Assembly (NCBI GenBank): GCA_964595055.1
Contig: CAZQOV010000019.1
Coordinates: forward strand, 1 to 29,812
Length of the DNA stretch: 29,812 nucleotides
Origin: CAYRTD01 sp964595055
GTDB lineage: Bacteria; Bacteroidota; Bacteroidia; Bacteroidales; GCA-2748055
Direction of reading: 5' to 3'
Part shown: positions 1-6,832 of the stretch, piece after piece
Layout: every line of letters begins with the position of its first letter
Position numbering within the stretch: position 1 is the first letter of the stretch
Notes under the pieces: model-generated
Told to the model about the DNA's origin: nothing
What the model saw: the letters and a program-made list of their open reading frames with translations, nothing else
Databases searched by the model: none
Made by a program: the position numbers and the translations under genes

Positions 1-162
1 ACCCTGAGAACTGAAGAGGAGGTGAAAATAACCGTAAGTGTCAGAAATATGAAAATGGTTTTAATTCTATTCATTTCAAATCGTTCAGTAATTCAGATTA
101 ATAACGCAATAATTGAAAAAGTATTTACTAAAGGATGCGAGAATAACTTTCAATACGCATGA
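1..162 (+). CDS. Unidentified open frame cut by the left edge (partial, possibly decayed)
   Basis: Frame 1 is open from the first base to a TGA at 160-162 (53 codons), so it could be the C-terminus of a gene that starts outside the window. I do not recognise it. The short segments VSVRN and IIEKVFTKG faintly recall the G1 box and F box of a histidine kinase ATPase domain (HATPase_c), but the glycine-rich part that should follow FTKG is absent and the frame stops soon after. It is either a real but divergent C-terminus, a decayed kinase fragment or a chance open frame. The downstream nth gene is on the other strand, so context does not help. Confidence 0.25.
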   Translation, partial: TLRTEEEVKITVSVRNMKMVLILFISNRSVIQINNAIIEKVFTKGCENNFQYA

Positions 163-213
163 AACAGGTATTAGGTTATCTTTTTTCTTTTCCTCCGGGA
201 TTTTCCGGATCAC

Positions 214-240
214 AAAAAGATTCCCCGGTTCCGGATGGGG
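214..240 (-). terminator. Weak candidate terminator for nth
   Basis: On the minus strand, just after the nth stop codon, CCCC (240-237) can pair with GGGG (226-223) across a 10-nt loop. Five U residues (218-214) follow four bases later. The stem is short, so this is a weak candidate. Confidence 0.3.
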
Positions 241-256
241 TTTCGCTTCTGAAACT

Positions 257-910
257 CTATGCTTGTATTGGCTTTACCACTTTTGCATAATACCGGCACC
301 ATTCTTTCAATCCGCATTTTCCGCATAAAGGTTTTCTGGCTTTACAAATGTATCGGCCATGCAGAATCAACCAATGATGCGCCCTGGGAATAAGTTCTTC
401 GGGAATGTGTTTAACCAGTTCCTGTTCCGTTTGAAGAGGATTCCTTGAGTTTCTGGTAAGGCCAAGACGTTCGGATACTCTGAATACATGAGTATCGACC
501 GCGAGTGCCGGCAATTCGAAAATGACTGAAGCAATCACATTTGCCGTTTTTCTTCCCACCCCTGGTAGCTTCTGTAATTCCACAATATCGGAAGGGACTG
601 TTCCATTATAATCTTCTGTCAGTTTTTTTGCCATACCATGCAAATGCCTGGCTTTGTTATTGGGATAGGAACATGACTTTATATATTCGTATATTTCATC
701 AACTGAAGAGGCCGCAAGCGTCTTCGGATCGGGGAACCGGTCGAAGAGGGGAGGAGTGATAATATTTACTCTTTTATCGGTACACTGTGCGGAGAGAATG
801 ACAGCAACGATCAGTTGATACGGGTCCTGATAATTTAACTCTGTCTCTGCGACCGGCATATTTTCAGAAAACCATGCCATAATTTTTTCAAAACGTTCTT
901 TTTTTCTCAT
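257..910 (-). CDS. nth: Endonuclease III (DNA glycosylase/AP lyase)
   Basis: This is a base-excision repair enzyme that removes oxidised pyrimidines and nicks the abasic site. Counting from the longer possible start, the helix-hairpin-helix LPGVGRKTANV lies at about 127-137 with the catalytic lysine K133. The catalytic aspartate is D151 in VDTHVFRV. The C-terminus has the [4Fe-4S] pattern C-x6-C-x2-C-x5-C (C201, C208, C211, C217). All key residues are present. The open frame reaches a TTG at 946 (229 aa), but the ATG at 910 gives 217 aa, close to the 211 aa of the E. coli enzyme, so I chose the ATG. Neither start has a clear ribosome binding site. The gene stands alone, divergent from the aromatic operon. 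Confidence 0.95.
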   Translation of the reverse strand: MRKKERFEKIMAWFSENMPVAETELNYQDPYQLIVAVILSAQCTDKRVNIITPPLFDRFPDPKTLAASSVDEIYEYIKSCSYPNNKARHLHGMAKKLTEDYNGTVPSDIVELQKLPGVGRKTANVIASVIFELPALAVDTHVFRVSERLGLTRNSRNPLQTEQELVKHIPEELIPRAHHWLILHGRYICKARKPLCGKCGLKEWCRYYAKVVKPIQA

Positions 911-989
911 AAAGGCTAAAAATAGTTCATTTTCCCGGTCAGACAATCATTTGTCAACTTTAAATTATTAATAAATAATCAATTTTTTC

Positions 990-1020
990 TTGCAAATGTT
1001 AATCTATATGATTTATTTTG
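990..1020 (+). promoter_or_regulatory. Candidate Bacteroidota-type promoter of the aromatic operon
   Basis: TTG at 990-992 and TATTTTG at 1014-1020 are 21 bp apart, resembling the -33 TTTG / -7 TAnnTTTG promoter described for Bacteroides. The -7 box is one base shorter than consensus. A start site near 1026-1030 would leave about 20 nt before the leader peptide ATG at 1048. This is inference from motif and spacing. Confidence 0.4.
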
Positions 1021-1047
1021 TGAGAAATTTCAAAGATTTAAAAAATC

Positions 1048-1104
1048 ATGAAGCAAAATTCAGCATTCTGGTATTTTTTTTACTTCTACTTTTTTTCACA
1101 ATAG
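1048..1104 (+). CDS. Aromatic leader peptide (attenuator, pheL-like)
   Basis: This 18-codon ORF reads MKQNSAFWYFFYFYFFSQ and ends at TAG. Residues 7-16 are ten aromatic residues in a row: six Phe, three Tyr and one Trp. It lies about 75 nt upstream of pheA and is followed by an intrinsic terminator, as E. coli pheL is. Known leader peptides of this type work by ribosome stalling at codons for the scarce amino acid. Here the first three control codons are Phe, Trp and Tyr, one of each, so shortage of any of the three should stall the ribosome early. There is no Shine-Dalgarno site, only an A-rich stretch before the ATG, which is usual in this phylum. The reading frame and composition are seen directly; the role is inferred. 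Confidence 0.8.
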   Translation: MKQNSAFWYFFYFYFFSQ

Positions 1105-1105
1105 A

Positions 1106-1153
1106 TGCCGGGATGTATTGGTTATATAAAGCTTAGAATAAAAGGTCCCGGTA
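1106..1153 (+). promoter_or_regulatory. Candidate antiterminator hairpin
   Basis: UGCCGGGAU (1106-1114) can pair with GUCCCGGUA (1145-1153) as nine continuous pairs, seven Watson-Crick and two G-U. The 3' half covers the terminator 5' arm from G1145 to C1149, so the two hairpins exclude each other. The 5' half begins one base after the leader peptide stop codon. A ribosome that finishes the leader would cover it, and one stalled at the early aromatic codons would leave it free. This is the classical antiterminator position. Confidence 0.65.
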
Positions 1154-1170
1154 AAAAGGGACCTTTTTTT
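1141..1170 (+). terminator. Intrinsic terminator/attenuator before pheA
   Basis: AAAGGTCCC (1141-1149) pairs perfectly with GGGACCTTT (1158-1166) across an 8-nt loop, and the T-run reaches 1170. The pheA ATG at 1181 follows after only 10 nt, and no other complete gene on this strand lies just upstream. It therefore looks like a regulatory terminator inside the pheA leader and not the end of another transcript. Confidence 0.9.
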
Positions 1171-1180
1171 ATTTCAAATT

Positions 1181-2041
1181 ATGGAGCAAGCAGAAACAAG
1201 AATGAAAAAAATCGCGATACAAGGAGGGTATGGTGCCTTTCATGAGATCGCTGCTATGCACTTTTTTGGTGATGAACCTACCGAAGTACTTCCCCGGGAT
1301 ACTTTTCGAGGACTTTTAAAGTCTTTGAAAAAGAAGCAGGTGGATTATGGTATTATGGCCATAGAAAATAGTCTGGCTGGCAGCATTCTTCCCAACTATA
1401 ACCTGATCAAAGAATCTCATATGAAAATCACCGGCGAGATTTATTTAAGAATCAGGCAAAATCTTGTGGCACTTCCCGGTCAAAAAACTGAGGACTTGAA
1501 GGAGGTTTTTTCACACCCTATGGCGATACTGCAGTGCCAGGAATTTTTTGATCAATATCCGAATATAAAGCTGATTGAAAGTTTGGATACCGCATTGAGT
1601 GCTAAAGATATCAGCGAACACAATATTTTGGGTGCCGGAGCCATCGCAAGTACGCTGGCAGCTGAAAAATATGGTTTAGATATACTTGCGGAAAGCATCG
1701 AAACCAATAAAATGAATTATACCCGTTTTTTAATCTTGAAAGAAAATAACGGAATTCGTTCTCTGCCCGATATGGTCAATAAAGCCTCAATACATTTTGC
1801 TCTGGCCCATAAAACCGGATCCTTATCGAAAATTTTATCCATACTGTCATATTATGACCAAAACCTTACTAAAATACAGTCTATGCCGATAATGGGAAGG
1901 GATTGGGAATATCAGTTTTATGCAGACCTGACATTTGATGATTACGACTGGTACCGAAAATCTCTCGAGGCTATACGTCCATTTACCAGTGAGCTTGGCA
2001 TACTGGGTGAATATGAAAAAGGCAAATCAATAATGGAATAA
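1181..2041 (+). CDS. pheA: Prephenate dehydratase with ACT domain
   Basis: This cytoplasmic enzyme converts prephenate to phenylpyruvate, the branch to phenylalanine. The catalytic TRF motif is present at 181-183 (NYTRFL), and the N-terminal GGYGAFHE region is typical of the family. The C-terminus from about 200 is an ACT domain. Its Phe-binding motifs GAL and ESRP of the best-studied enzymes appear here as GSL (213-215) and QSMP (233-236). There is no fused chorismate mutase; that domain sits on the next gene product. It is the first gene of the operon, 10 nt after the attenuator and 10 nt before the DAHP synthase gene. Met8 (ATG at 1202) is a possible alternative start. Confidence 0.95.
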   Translation: MEQAETRMKKIAIQGGYGAFHEIAAMHFFGDEPTEVLPRDTFRGLLKSLKKKQVDYGIMAIENSLAGSILPNYNLIKESHMKITGEIYLRIRQNLVALPGQKTEDLKEVFSHPMAILQCQEFFDQYPNIKLIESLDTALSAKDISEHNILGAGAIASTLAAEKYGLDILAESIETNKMNYTRFLILKENNGIRSLPDMVNKASIHFALAHKTGSLSKILSILSYYDQNLTKIQSMPIMGRDWEYQFYADLTFDDYDWYRKSLEAIRPFTSELGILGEYEKGKSIME

Positions 2042-2051
2042 ATTGTAAATC

Positions 2052-3167
2052 ATGGGTGTAGATTTAAAACTTGATAACTTTAACTGGTGCGGGGAATGTC
2101 TAAGCAGACCTATAATCATTGCAGGGCCCTGCAGTGCTGAAAGTGAAGAACAAATGCTTACCACGGCCAGAGAACTGGCTGCCAATGGTATTAAAATTTT
2201 CCGGGCAGGAATATGGAAGCCCAGGACACGACCCAATGCCTTTGAAGGAGTGGGTTCTGAGGGGCTCCAATGGATGAAAACGGTCAAGGAAGAGACCGGG
2301 ATGCTCACTTCAACTGAAGTAGCAAATGTGAGGCATGTTTATGAAGCCCTTAAAAACGGTTTAGATATTCTTTGGATTGGGGCTCGAACAACAGCCAATC
2401 CTTTTGCAGTGCAGGAAATTGCAGATTCTCTCCGGGGGGTGGATATTCCTGTACTCGTAAAAAATCCGGTGAACCCTGATGTGGAGCTATGGATTGGCGC
2501 TTTGGAAAGACTTAATAATCTAGGCCTGAATAAACTGGGTGCAATACACAGAGGGTTTTCCATCTACGATAAAACCCTTTTCAGAAATGATCCTCAGTGG
2601 CAAATTCCAATAGAATTACGCAGGCGTATTCCCAATTTAACCATTCTTACCGACCCAAGTCATATTTGCGGTAATCGTCAGCTTATCTACGATATATCTC
2701 AAAAAGCGATGGATATGAACTTTGATGGTCTGATCATTGAATCTCATTATAATCCTGATAAGGCATTAAGCGATGCAAAACAACAGGTAACCCCTGCTGG
2801 TCTGAAAGAAATTATTGGAAGGCTTATCCTGAGAGATCCGGGCAGTGATTTTGACGTTGAGCTCAGTCTGGCAGAACTAAGGGAACAAATCGATAAACTG
2901 GACGATAAACTGATCAATCTTTTTGAAAAAAGGATGAAGGTGGTGGAAGAAATCGGTCGCCATAAAAAAGAAAATAACCTTACCATCCTTCAGAGCAAAC
3001 GCTGGGATGATTTGCTTAATAAAAGAATCAATCTCGCAGAAAGAAAAGGACTTAGCGAAGAGTTTATTATTAAAATCTTCCGTGCGGTTCATCAGGAGTC
3101 GATTAATCATCAAACGGTTATTATGAATCAAAAGCAGAATTTCCATAATGAACCAGATAAGACTTAA
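2052..3167 (+). CDS. Bifunctional DAHP synthase (type I-beta)/chorismate mutase
   Basis: This enzyme condenses phosphoenolpyruvate and erythrose 4-phosphate in the first shikimate step. A C-terminal AroQ domain converts chorismate to prephenate. The synthase part has GPCSAES at 25-31 (metal-binding Cys27), DPSH around 201-204 and ESH at 230-232. The mutase part starts near 272 and shows the AroQ residues R277 (ELREQID), R294, the K305/K306 region and Q348. The same domain order occurs in Prevotella and Porphyromonas enzymes, where the mutase domain mediates prephenate feedback on the synthase, so prephenate control is likely here too. It overlaps aroB by 20 bp, which suggests translational coupling. 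Confidence 0.93.
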   Translation: MGVDLKLDNFNWCGECLSRPIIIAGPCSAESEEQMLTTARELAANGIKIFRAGIWKPRTRPNAFEGVGSEGLQWMKTVKEETGMLTSTEVANVRHVYEALKNGLDILWIGARTTANPFAVQEIADSLRGVDIPVLVKNPVNPDVELWIGALERLNNLGLNKLGAIHRGFSIYDKTLFRNDPQWQIPIELRRRIPNLTILTDPSHICGNRQLIYDISQKAMDMNFDGLIIESHYNPDKALSDAKQQVTPAGLKEIIGRLILRDPGSDFDVELSLAELREQIDKLDDKLINLFEKRMKVVEEIGRHKKENNLTILQSKRWDDLLNKRINLAERKGLSEEFIIKIFRAVHQESINHQTVIMNQKQNFHNEPDKT

Positions 3168-4176
3168 GACAGGTAGCAGGGAGACCCGCATTTTTATTCC
3201 GGGCTCAATGCAGAAACTTTCGGAACTGGTTTCTCCCCGATCAACGATAATTCTGGCAGATGAAAATGTGCTGAAATATCACCGGGACAAAATCGAGGAT
3301 TTTTCAGTTATTCCAATTGCAGAAGGTGAGGGAAGTAAAAGTTTAACTACTTATCATGATATTTTTCAACAGTTATTGGATTGTAATGTCGACCGGAGCT
3401 GGAATCTGGTAGGGATTGGAGGAGGCATTACAACGGATCTTGCCGGCTTTGTTGCGTCGACATATTTCAGAGGAATAAAATTCGGATATGTTTCTACCAC
3501 TCTGCTTGGTCAGGTCGATGCGGCAATCGGAGGGAAGAACGGAATCAATTACAAAGGATACAAAAACCTTATTGGTGTGATTAATCAGCCTGATTTTGTG
3601 CTGTGTGATATTGACTGTTTAAAAACCCTGGATCCTAAAGAATTTATCGGGGGTTTTTCTGAAATTATTAAATATGCCTTTATAAAAAGAGAAGATCTTT
3701 TCCATTATCTAAACGGAAATCTCAAAAAGGCCATTGAATATGACACAGGGGTTTTGGAATATTTAGTGAAGGAATCAATAAAGACCAAAGTTCAGGTTGT
3801 TGAAAGTGATGAGTTTGAAAACGGAGATCGAAAACTTTTAAATTTTGGACATACATTTGGACATGCACTTGAAAAATTATACGGAATATCCCATGGGGAT
3901 GCCGTTGCCATAGGTATGATGCTTGCTGTAAAGACTTCCGTCAATCTGGGGATGATTGACAAAAATGCAATTAGCCAGCTGGAGCGTTTGCTTACTGTAG
4001 CAGGTTTGCCTGTGAGCATAGATTTTAACCCTGACCTTATGGCAGAGGTAATGAAAAAGGATAAAAAAAGAAAACGAGAGAATATTGATCTCATATTGCT
4101 TGAAGAAATCGGAAGAGCAGTGATTAAAACCATTCCTTTAACAAGACTAAATTCTGTTTTACATGATTTGTGTTAG
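3148..4176 (+). CDS. aroB: 3-dehydroquinate synthase
   Basis: This NAD- and metal-dependent enzyme closes DAHP to 3-dehydroquinate, the second shikimate step. The nucleotide-binding motif GIGGGITTDLAGFVAS lies at about 89-104, followed by FRG. Metal ligands are expected at E172 (GGFSEIIK), H235 (NFGHTFGHA) and H249 (SHGD), all in their family contexts. The length of 342 aa is usual. The start overlaps the end of the DAHP synthase gene by 20 bp, and the end overlaps aroD by 14 bp, so the middle of the operon is tightly packed. Confidence 0.95.
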   Translation: MNQIRLKTGSRETRIFIPGSMQKLSELVSPRSTIILADENVLKYHRDKIEDFSVIPIAEGEGSKSLTTYHDIFQQLLDCNVDRSWNLVGIGGGITTDLAGFVASTYFRGIKFGYVSTTLLGQVDAAIGGKNGINYKGYKNLIGVINQPDFVLCDIDCLKTLDPKEFIGGFSEIIKYAFIKREDLFHYLNGNLKKAIEYDTGVLEYLVKESIKTKVQVVESDEFENGDRKLLNFGHTFGHALEKLYGISHGDAVAIGMMLAVKTSVNLGMIDKNAISQLERLLTVAGLPVSIDFNPDLMAEVMKKDKKRKRENIDLILLEEIGRAVIKTIPLTRLNSVLHDLC

Positions 4177-4798
4177 CATAGGAAAAGCTGGATTTAAAGA
4201 TGCACTTTCCATCTGTAATAATGAGTCCCTTGTAGAAATACGTGCTGACCTGATGAATTTGTCAGCAGATCAGTATCTTAAGCTTTTCCATGCCCATGCT
4301 GAAGTTGTATTTACCTGTCGTAAATATAATGATGATGATCAAAGAAGAATTGAGTTATATTCACAGGCATTGCAATCCCGGGTGGCATATGTTGACTTCG
4401 ATCTTTCCTCTGACAAAATATTGCTTGAAAAGCTGGACCGGGAAATTAAAGAAAGTAAAAGTCAATTGATTTTATCTTACCATAATTATGATTTTACTCC
4501 GGAAAGAGACAGCTTGAAAAAGATCCTGAAAGATATATACGAAGCGGGGGCAGATATTGCAAAAATTGCATGCATGGTTATCAGGGATGAAGATCTGGTG
4601 AATCTTCTTTCACTTTACCGGAAACCCGGTAAGAAAGTTATACTTGGGATGGGAAAAAAAGGGATAATTACGCGGGTAGCCGCTGTGTTTATGGGAGCAG
4701 AGTTTACCTTTGCATTTCCCGGAGGAGGGGCGAAAACCGCCCCCGGCCAGCTTACCAGGCAAGAGCTTGAAGAAATTTTTCAAATATTGAAAACTTAA
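4163..4798 (+). CDS. aroD: 3-dehydroquinate dehydratase, type I
   Basis: This Schiff-base enzyme dehydrates 3-dehydroquinate to 3-dehydroshikimate. The catalytic pair is visible: H107 in SYHNYDF and the Schiff-base lysine K134 in ADIAKIA. The substrate-binding E25 (EIRAD), R53 (TCR), R171 and Q196 (APGQ) are also present. At 211 aa it is shorter than the 252 aa of the E. coli enzyme, but no catalytic element is missing. The ATG lies inside the last codons of aroB. Many Bacteroidota instead use the unrelated type II enzyme (AroQ), so the type is worth recording. Confidence 0.93.
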   Translation: MICVSIGKAGFKDALSICNNESLVEIRADLMNLSADQYLKLFHAHAEVVFTCRKYNDDDQRRIELYSQALQSRVAYVDFDLSSDKILLEKLDREIKESKSQLILSYHNYDFTPERDSLKKILKDIYEAGADIAKIACMVIRDEDLVNLLSLYRKPGKKVILGMGKKGIITRVAAVFMGAEFTFAFPGGGAKTAPGQLTRQELEEIFQILKT

Positions 4799-4812
4799 AA
4801 ATCAGACAAAAA

Positions 4813-4848
4813 CCTGCACAAATGATCCTCATCTATTGGTAGTGCAGG
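4813..4848 (+). other. Hairpin in the aroD-aroC spacer
   Basis: The 91-nt aroD-aroC spacer holds a perfect 7-bp inverted repeat, CCTGCAC (4813-4819) and GTGCAGG (4842-4848), around a 22-nt loop. No T-run follows, so it is not an intrinsic terminator. It may affect mRNA stability or aroC translation, or it may mean nothing. Confidence 0.35.
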
Positions 4849-4889
4849 AAGGAGTTTAGATATTTGCAGACATCATAAAATAACAAACT

Positions 4890-5888
4890 ATGAATTCATT
4901 CGGAAGAATTTTCAGGGTATCAGTATATGGAGAATCTCACGGAAATTCTGTTGGAGTTATAATTGATGGTTGTCCAGCAGGCCTGCCTTTATCGGAAGAA
5001 GATTTTAAGAAAGACCTTTTACGGAGAAAAAGTGGGGCAAAAGGAACAACCCCACGGAAGGAGACAGATCTTCCAAGGTTTATGAGTGGATTTTTTAATG
5101 GCAAAACTACGGGAGCCCCCATCAATATTCAATTTGAGAACTCAAATACCAGGTCCAGTGATTATTTAAAATTACGGGAAAATCCGCGGCCTGGCCATGC
5201 CGATTTTGTTGCTTCCCTCAAGTTCGGAGGGTATGAAGATTACAGGGGAGGAGGTCATTTTTCCGGTCGTTTGACACTTGCGCTTGTTTCAGCAGGTGTT
5301 ATTGCCAAAAAACTTCTTGGGGATATTAAGATCAGGGCGCAACTGATCGAAGCCGGAGGGACAGGAGATATTGAAAAAGCCATTGATGAGGCAATTAAAA
5401 ATGAAGATTCTATCGGAGGTATTGTTGAGTGTAGAGTGGACAATATTTCAGCAGGACTTGGAGAACCATTTTTCGATTCAGTGGAGTCTTTGATCAGTCA
5501 CGTCGCCTTTGCTATCCCGGCAATTAAAGGTATAGAGTTTGGATCCGGATTTCAGGCTGCTAAAATGAAAGGCAGCGAACATAACGATAACATAATTTCA
5601 CCCGACGGTAAAACTGAAACTAATTATGCTGGTGGCATCAACGGAGGTATTACCAATGGAAATCCCCTTATTTTCAGGGTTGTTGTAAAACCGACCAGTA
5701 GTACTTCACAGCCACAAAATACTCTGAATATAAAATCCGGATCGCGGGAAGAATTAAAGATTCAGGGCCGGCATGATCTGTGTATTGCCCTGAGGGTTCC
5801 CCCCGTGCTGGAAGGTGCTGTTGCCATAGTTCTTGCAGATCTTATGTTGATGGAAGGAAAAACAGGTAGAATTTTTAAAAATAAATAA
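4890..5888 (+). CDS. aroC: Chorismate synthase
   Basis: This flavin-dependent enzyme converts EPSP to chorismate, the common precursor of Phe, Tyr and Trp. GESHG (15-19, catalytic His17), RPGHAD (about 100-105, His103), DYRGGGHFSGR and NGGITNG are conserved family motifs. The length of 332 aa is a little under the 361 aa of the E. coli enzyme. It is the only gene in the operon preceded by a real gap (91 nt), and it ends 5 nt before tyrA. The genes for the intermediate steps aroE, aroK and aroA are not in this window. Confidence 0.96.
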   Translation: MNSFGRIFRVSVYGESHGNSVGVIIDGCPAGLPLSEEDFKKDLLRRKSGAKGTTPRKETDLPRFMSGFFNGKTTGAPINIQFENSNTRSSDYLKLRENPRPGHADFVASLKFGGYEDYRGGGHFSGRLTLALVSAGVIAKKLLGDIKIRAQLIEAGGTGDIEKAIDEAIKNEDSIGGIVECRVDNISAGLGEPFFDSVESLISHVAFAIPAIKGIEFGSGFQAAKMKGSEHNDNIISPDGKTETNYAGGINGGITNGNPLIFRVVVKPTSSTSQPQNTLNIKSGSREELKIQGRHDLCIALRVPPVLEGAVAIVLADLMLMEGKTGRIFKNK

Positions 5889-5893
5889 CGCTA

Positions 5894-6682
5894 ATGAGAA
5901 TAGCTATTGTAGGTGCCGGAAATATGGGATCATGGTTTGTTGAATCCCTTTGCCTTGATTATGAAGTAGGGGTTTATGATTCCAACCGTAGCAGGATGAA
6001 ATATTTCTTTAATTCGAGGAAGTTTCTTTATCTCGAAGATCTTTTTGAATTTCAACCCGATTTATTAATAAATGCAGTAAGTTTGGAGAATACTGTAAAG
6101 GTTTTTGAAGAAATTGTTCCGTATCTCGAGGATGATTGTATTATTTCCGATATTACCTCAGTAAAAAACGGTCTTGATCAATTTTACAAAAAGGCAGGCA
6201 GGCGATTCGTTAGCACACATCCAATGTTTGGTCCTACATTTGCCAATGTGAAAGATCTGAGTGAAGAAAACGCAATTATAATCAATGAATCTGACCCTGA
6301 AGGGATAGAATTTTTCCGATCGTTTTATGGGTCTATGAACTTAAGGATCCATGAATATAGCTTTGAAGAGCACGACAGGACGATTGCCTATTCCCTTTCA
6401 GTGCCTTTTTCTTCCACGCTGGTTTTTGCTTCTCGTATGAAAAAACAGGAAGCTCCGGGTACAACTTTTCGCAGACATCTTGAAATAGCAAAGGGCCTAT
6501 TATCAGAGGATGACTATTTACTTTCAGAAATACTCCTGAATCCTTACAGTCTTGAGCAGGTGGAAAATATTAATAAAAGCCTTGAAGAACTTATCCAAAT
6601 GATCAAGAAAAAGGATACAAAAGGATTGAAAGATTATTTTCATTCCTTACGGAATAATTTAAATTTGAATACATCCACATAA
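5894..6682 (+). CDS. tyrA: Prephenate dehydrogenase
   Basis: This enzyme oxidatively decarboxylates prephenate to 4-hydroxyphenylpyruvate, the branch to tyrosine. The NAD(P)-binding GAGNMG lies at 7-12. SDITSVK at about 85-91, HPMFGPT at 109-115 and EEHDR at 158-162 are the signature catalytic and substrate-binding segments. There is no fused chorismate mutase and no obvious ACT domain within its 262 aa. It is the last gene of the operon, 5 nt after aroC, so prephenate made by the second gene product is used by both the first (pheA) and last (tyrA) genes. Confidence 0.93.
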   Translation: MRIAIVGAGNMGSWFVESLCLDYEVGVYDSNRSRMKYFFNSRKFLYLEDLFEFQPDLLINAVSLENTVKVFEEIVPYLEDDCIISDITSVKNGLDQFYKKAGRRFVSTHPMFGPTFANVKDLSEENAIIINESDPEGIEFFRSFYGSMNLRIHEYSFEEHDRTIAYSLSVPFSSTLVFASRMKKQEAPGTTFRRHLEIAKGLLSEDDYLLSEILLNPYSLEQVENINKSLEELIQMIKKKDTKGLKDYFHSLRNNLNLNTST

Positions 6683-6734
6683 AATACCCGGGGGTAAGAT
6701 TTACACTGTTGGTCATTTGTGGATTGATTCTTTT

Positions 6735-6757
6735 AAAACCTTCACCTTTAAGGTTTT
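6735..6757. terminator. Candidate bidirectional terminator between tyrA and tilS
   Basis: AAAACCTT (6735-6742) pairs with AAGGTTTT (6750-6757) around a 7-nt loop. The stem's own ends give a short T-run on each strand. It lies between two converging genes, where a shared terminator is expected. The U-tracts are short, so efficiency is uncertain. Confidence 0.4.
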
Positions 6758-6832
6758 AGATCCTATAGGTGTGAAAAATGAAAACCGAAACAAGCCCTGC
6801 TCATCCTTTTCTCCGGAAAAACAGACAATCAT

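Noticed and set aside
113..328. 71-codon plus-strand ORF overlapping the end of nth
   Set aside because: It runs antisense into a well-supported gene, has no ribosome binding site and resembles no family.
1008..1136. A 42-codon ORF (starting MIYFVRNFKDLK) encoding a hydrophobic small protein, overlapping the leader peptide in another frame
   Set aside because: Its hydrophobicity follows from the T-rich stretch that encodes the Phe/Tyr run. Its start lies upstream of the predicted transcription start, and the leader peptide frame explains the region better. It cannot be fully excluded.
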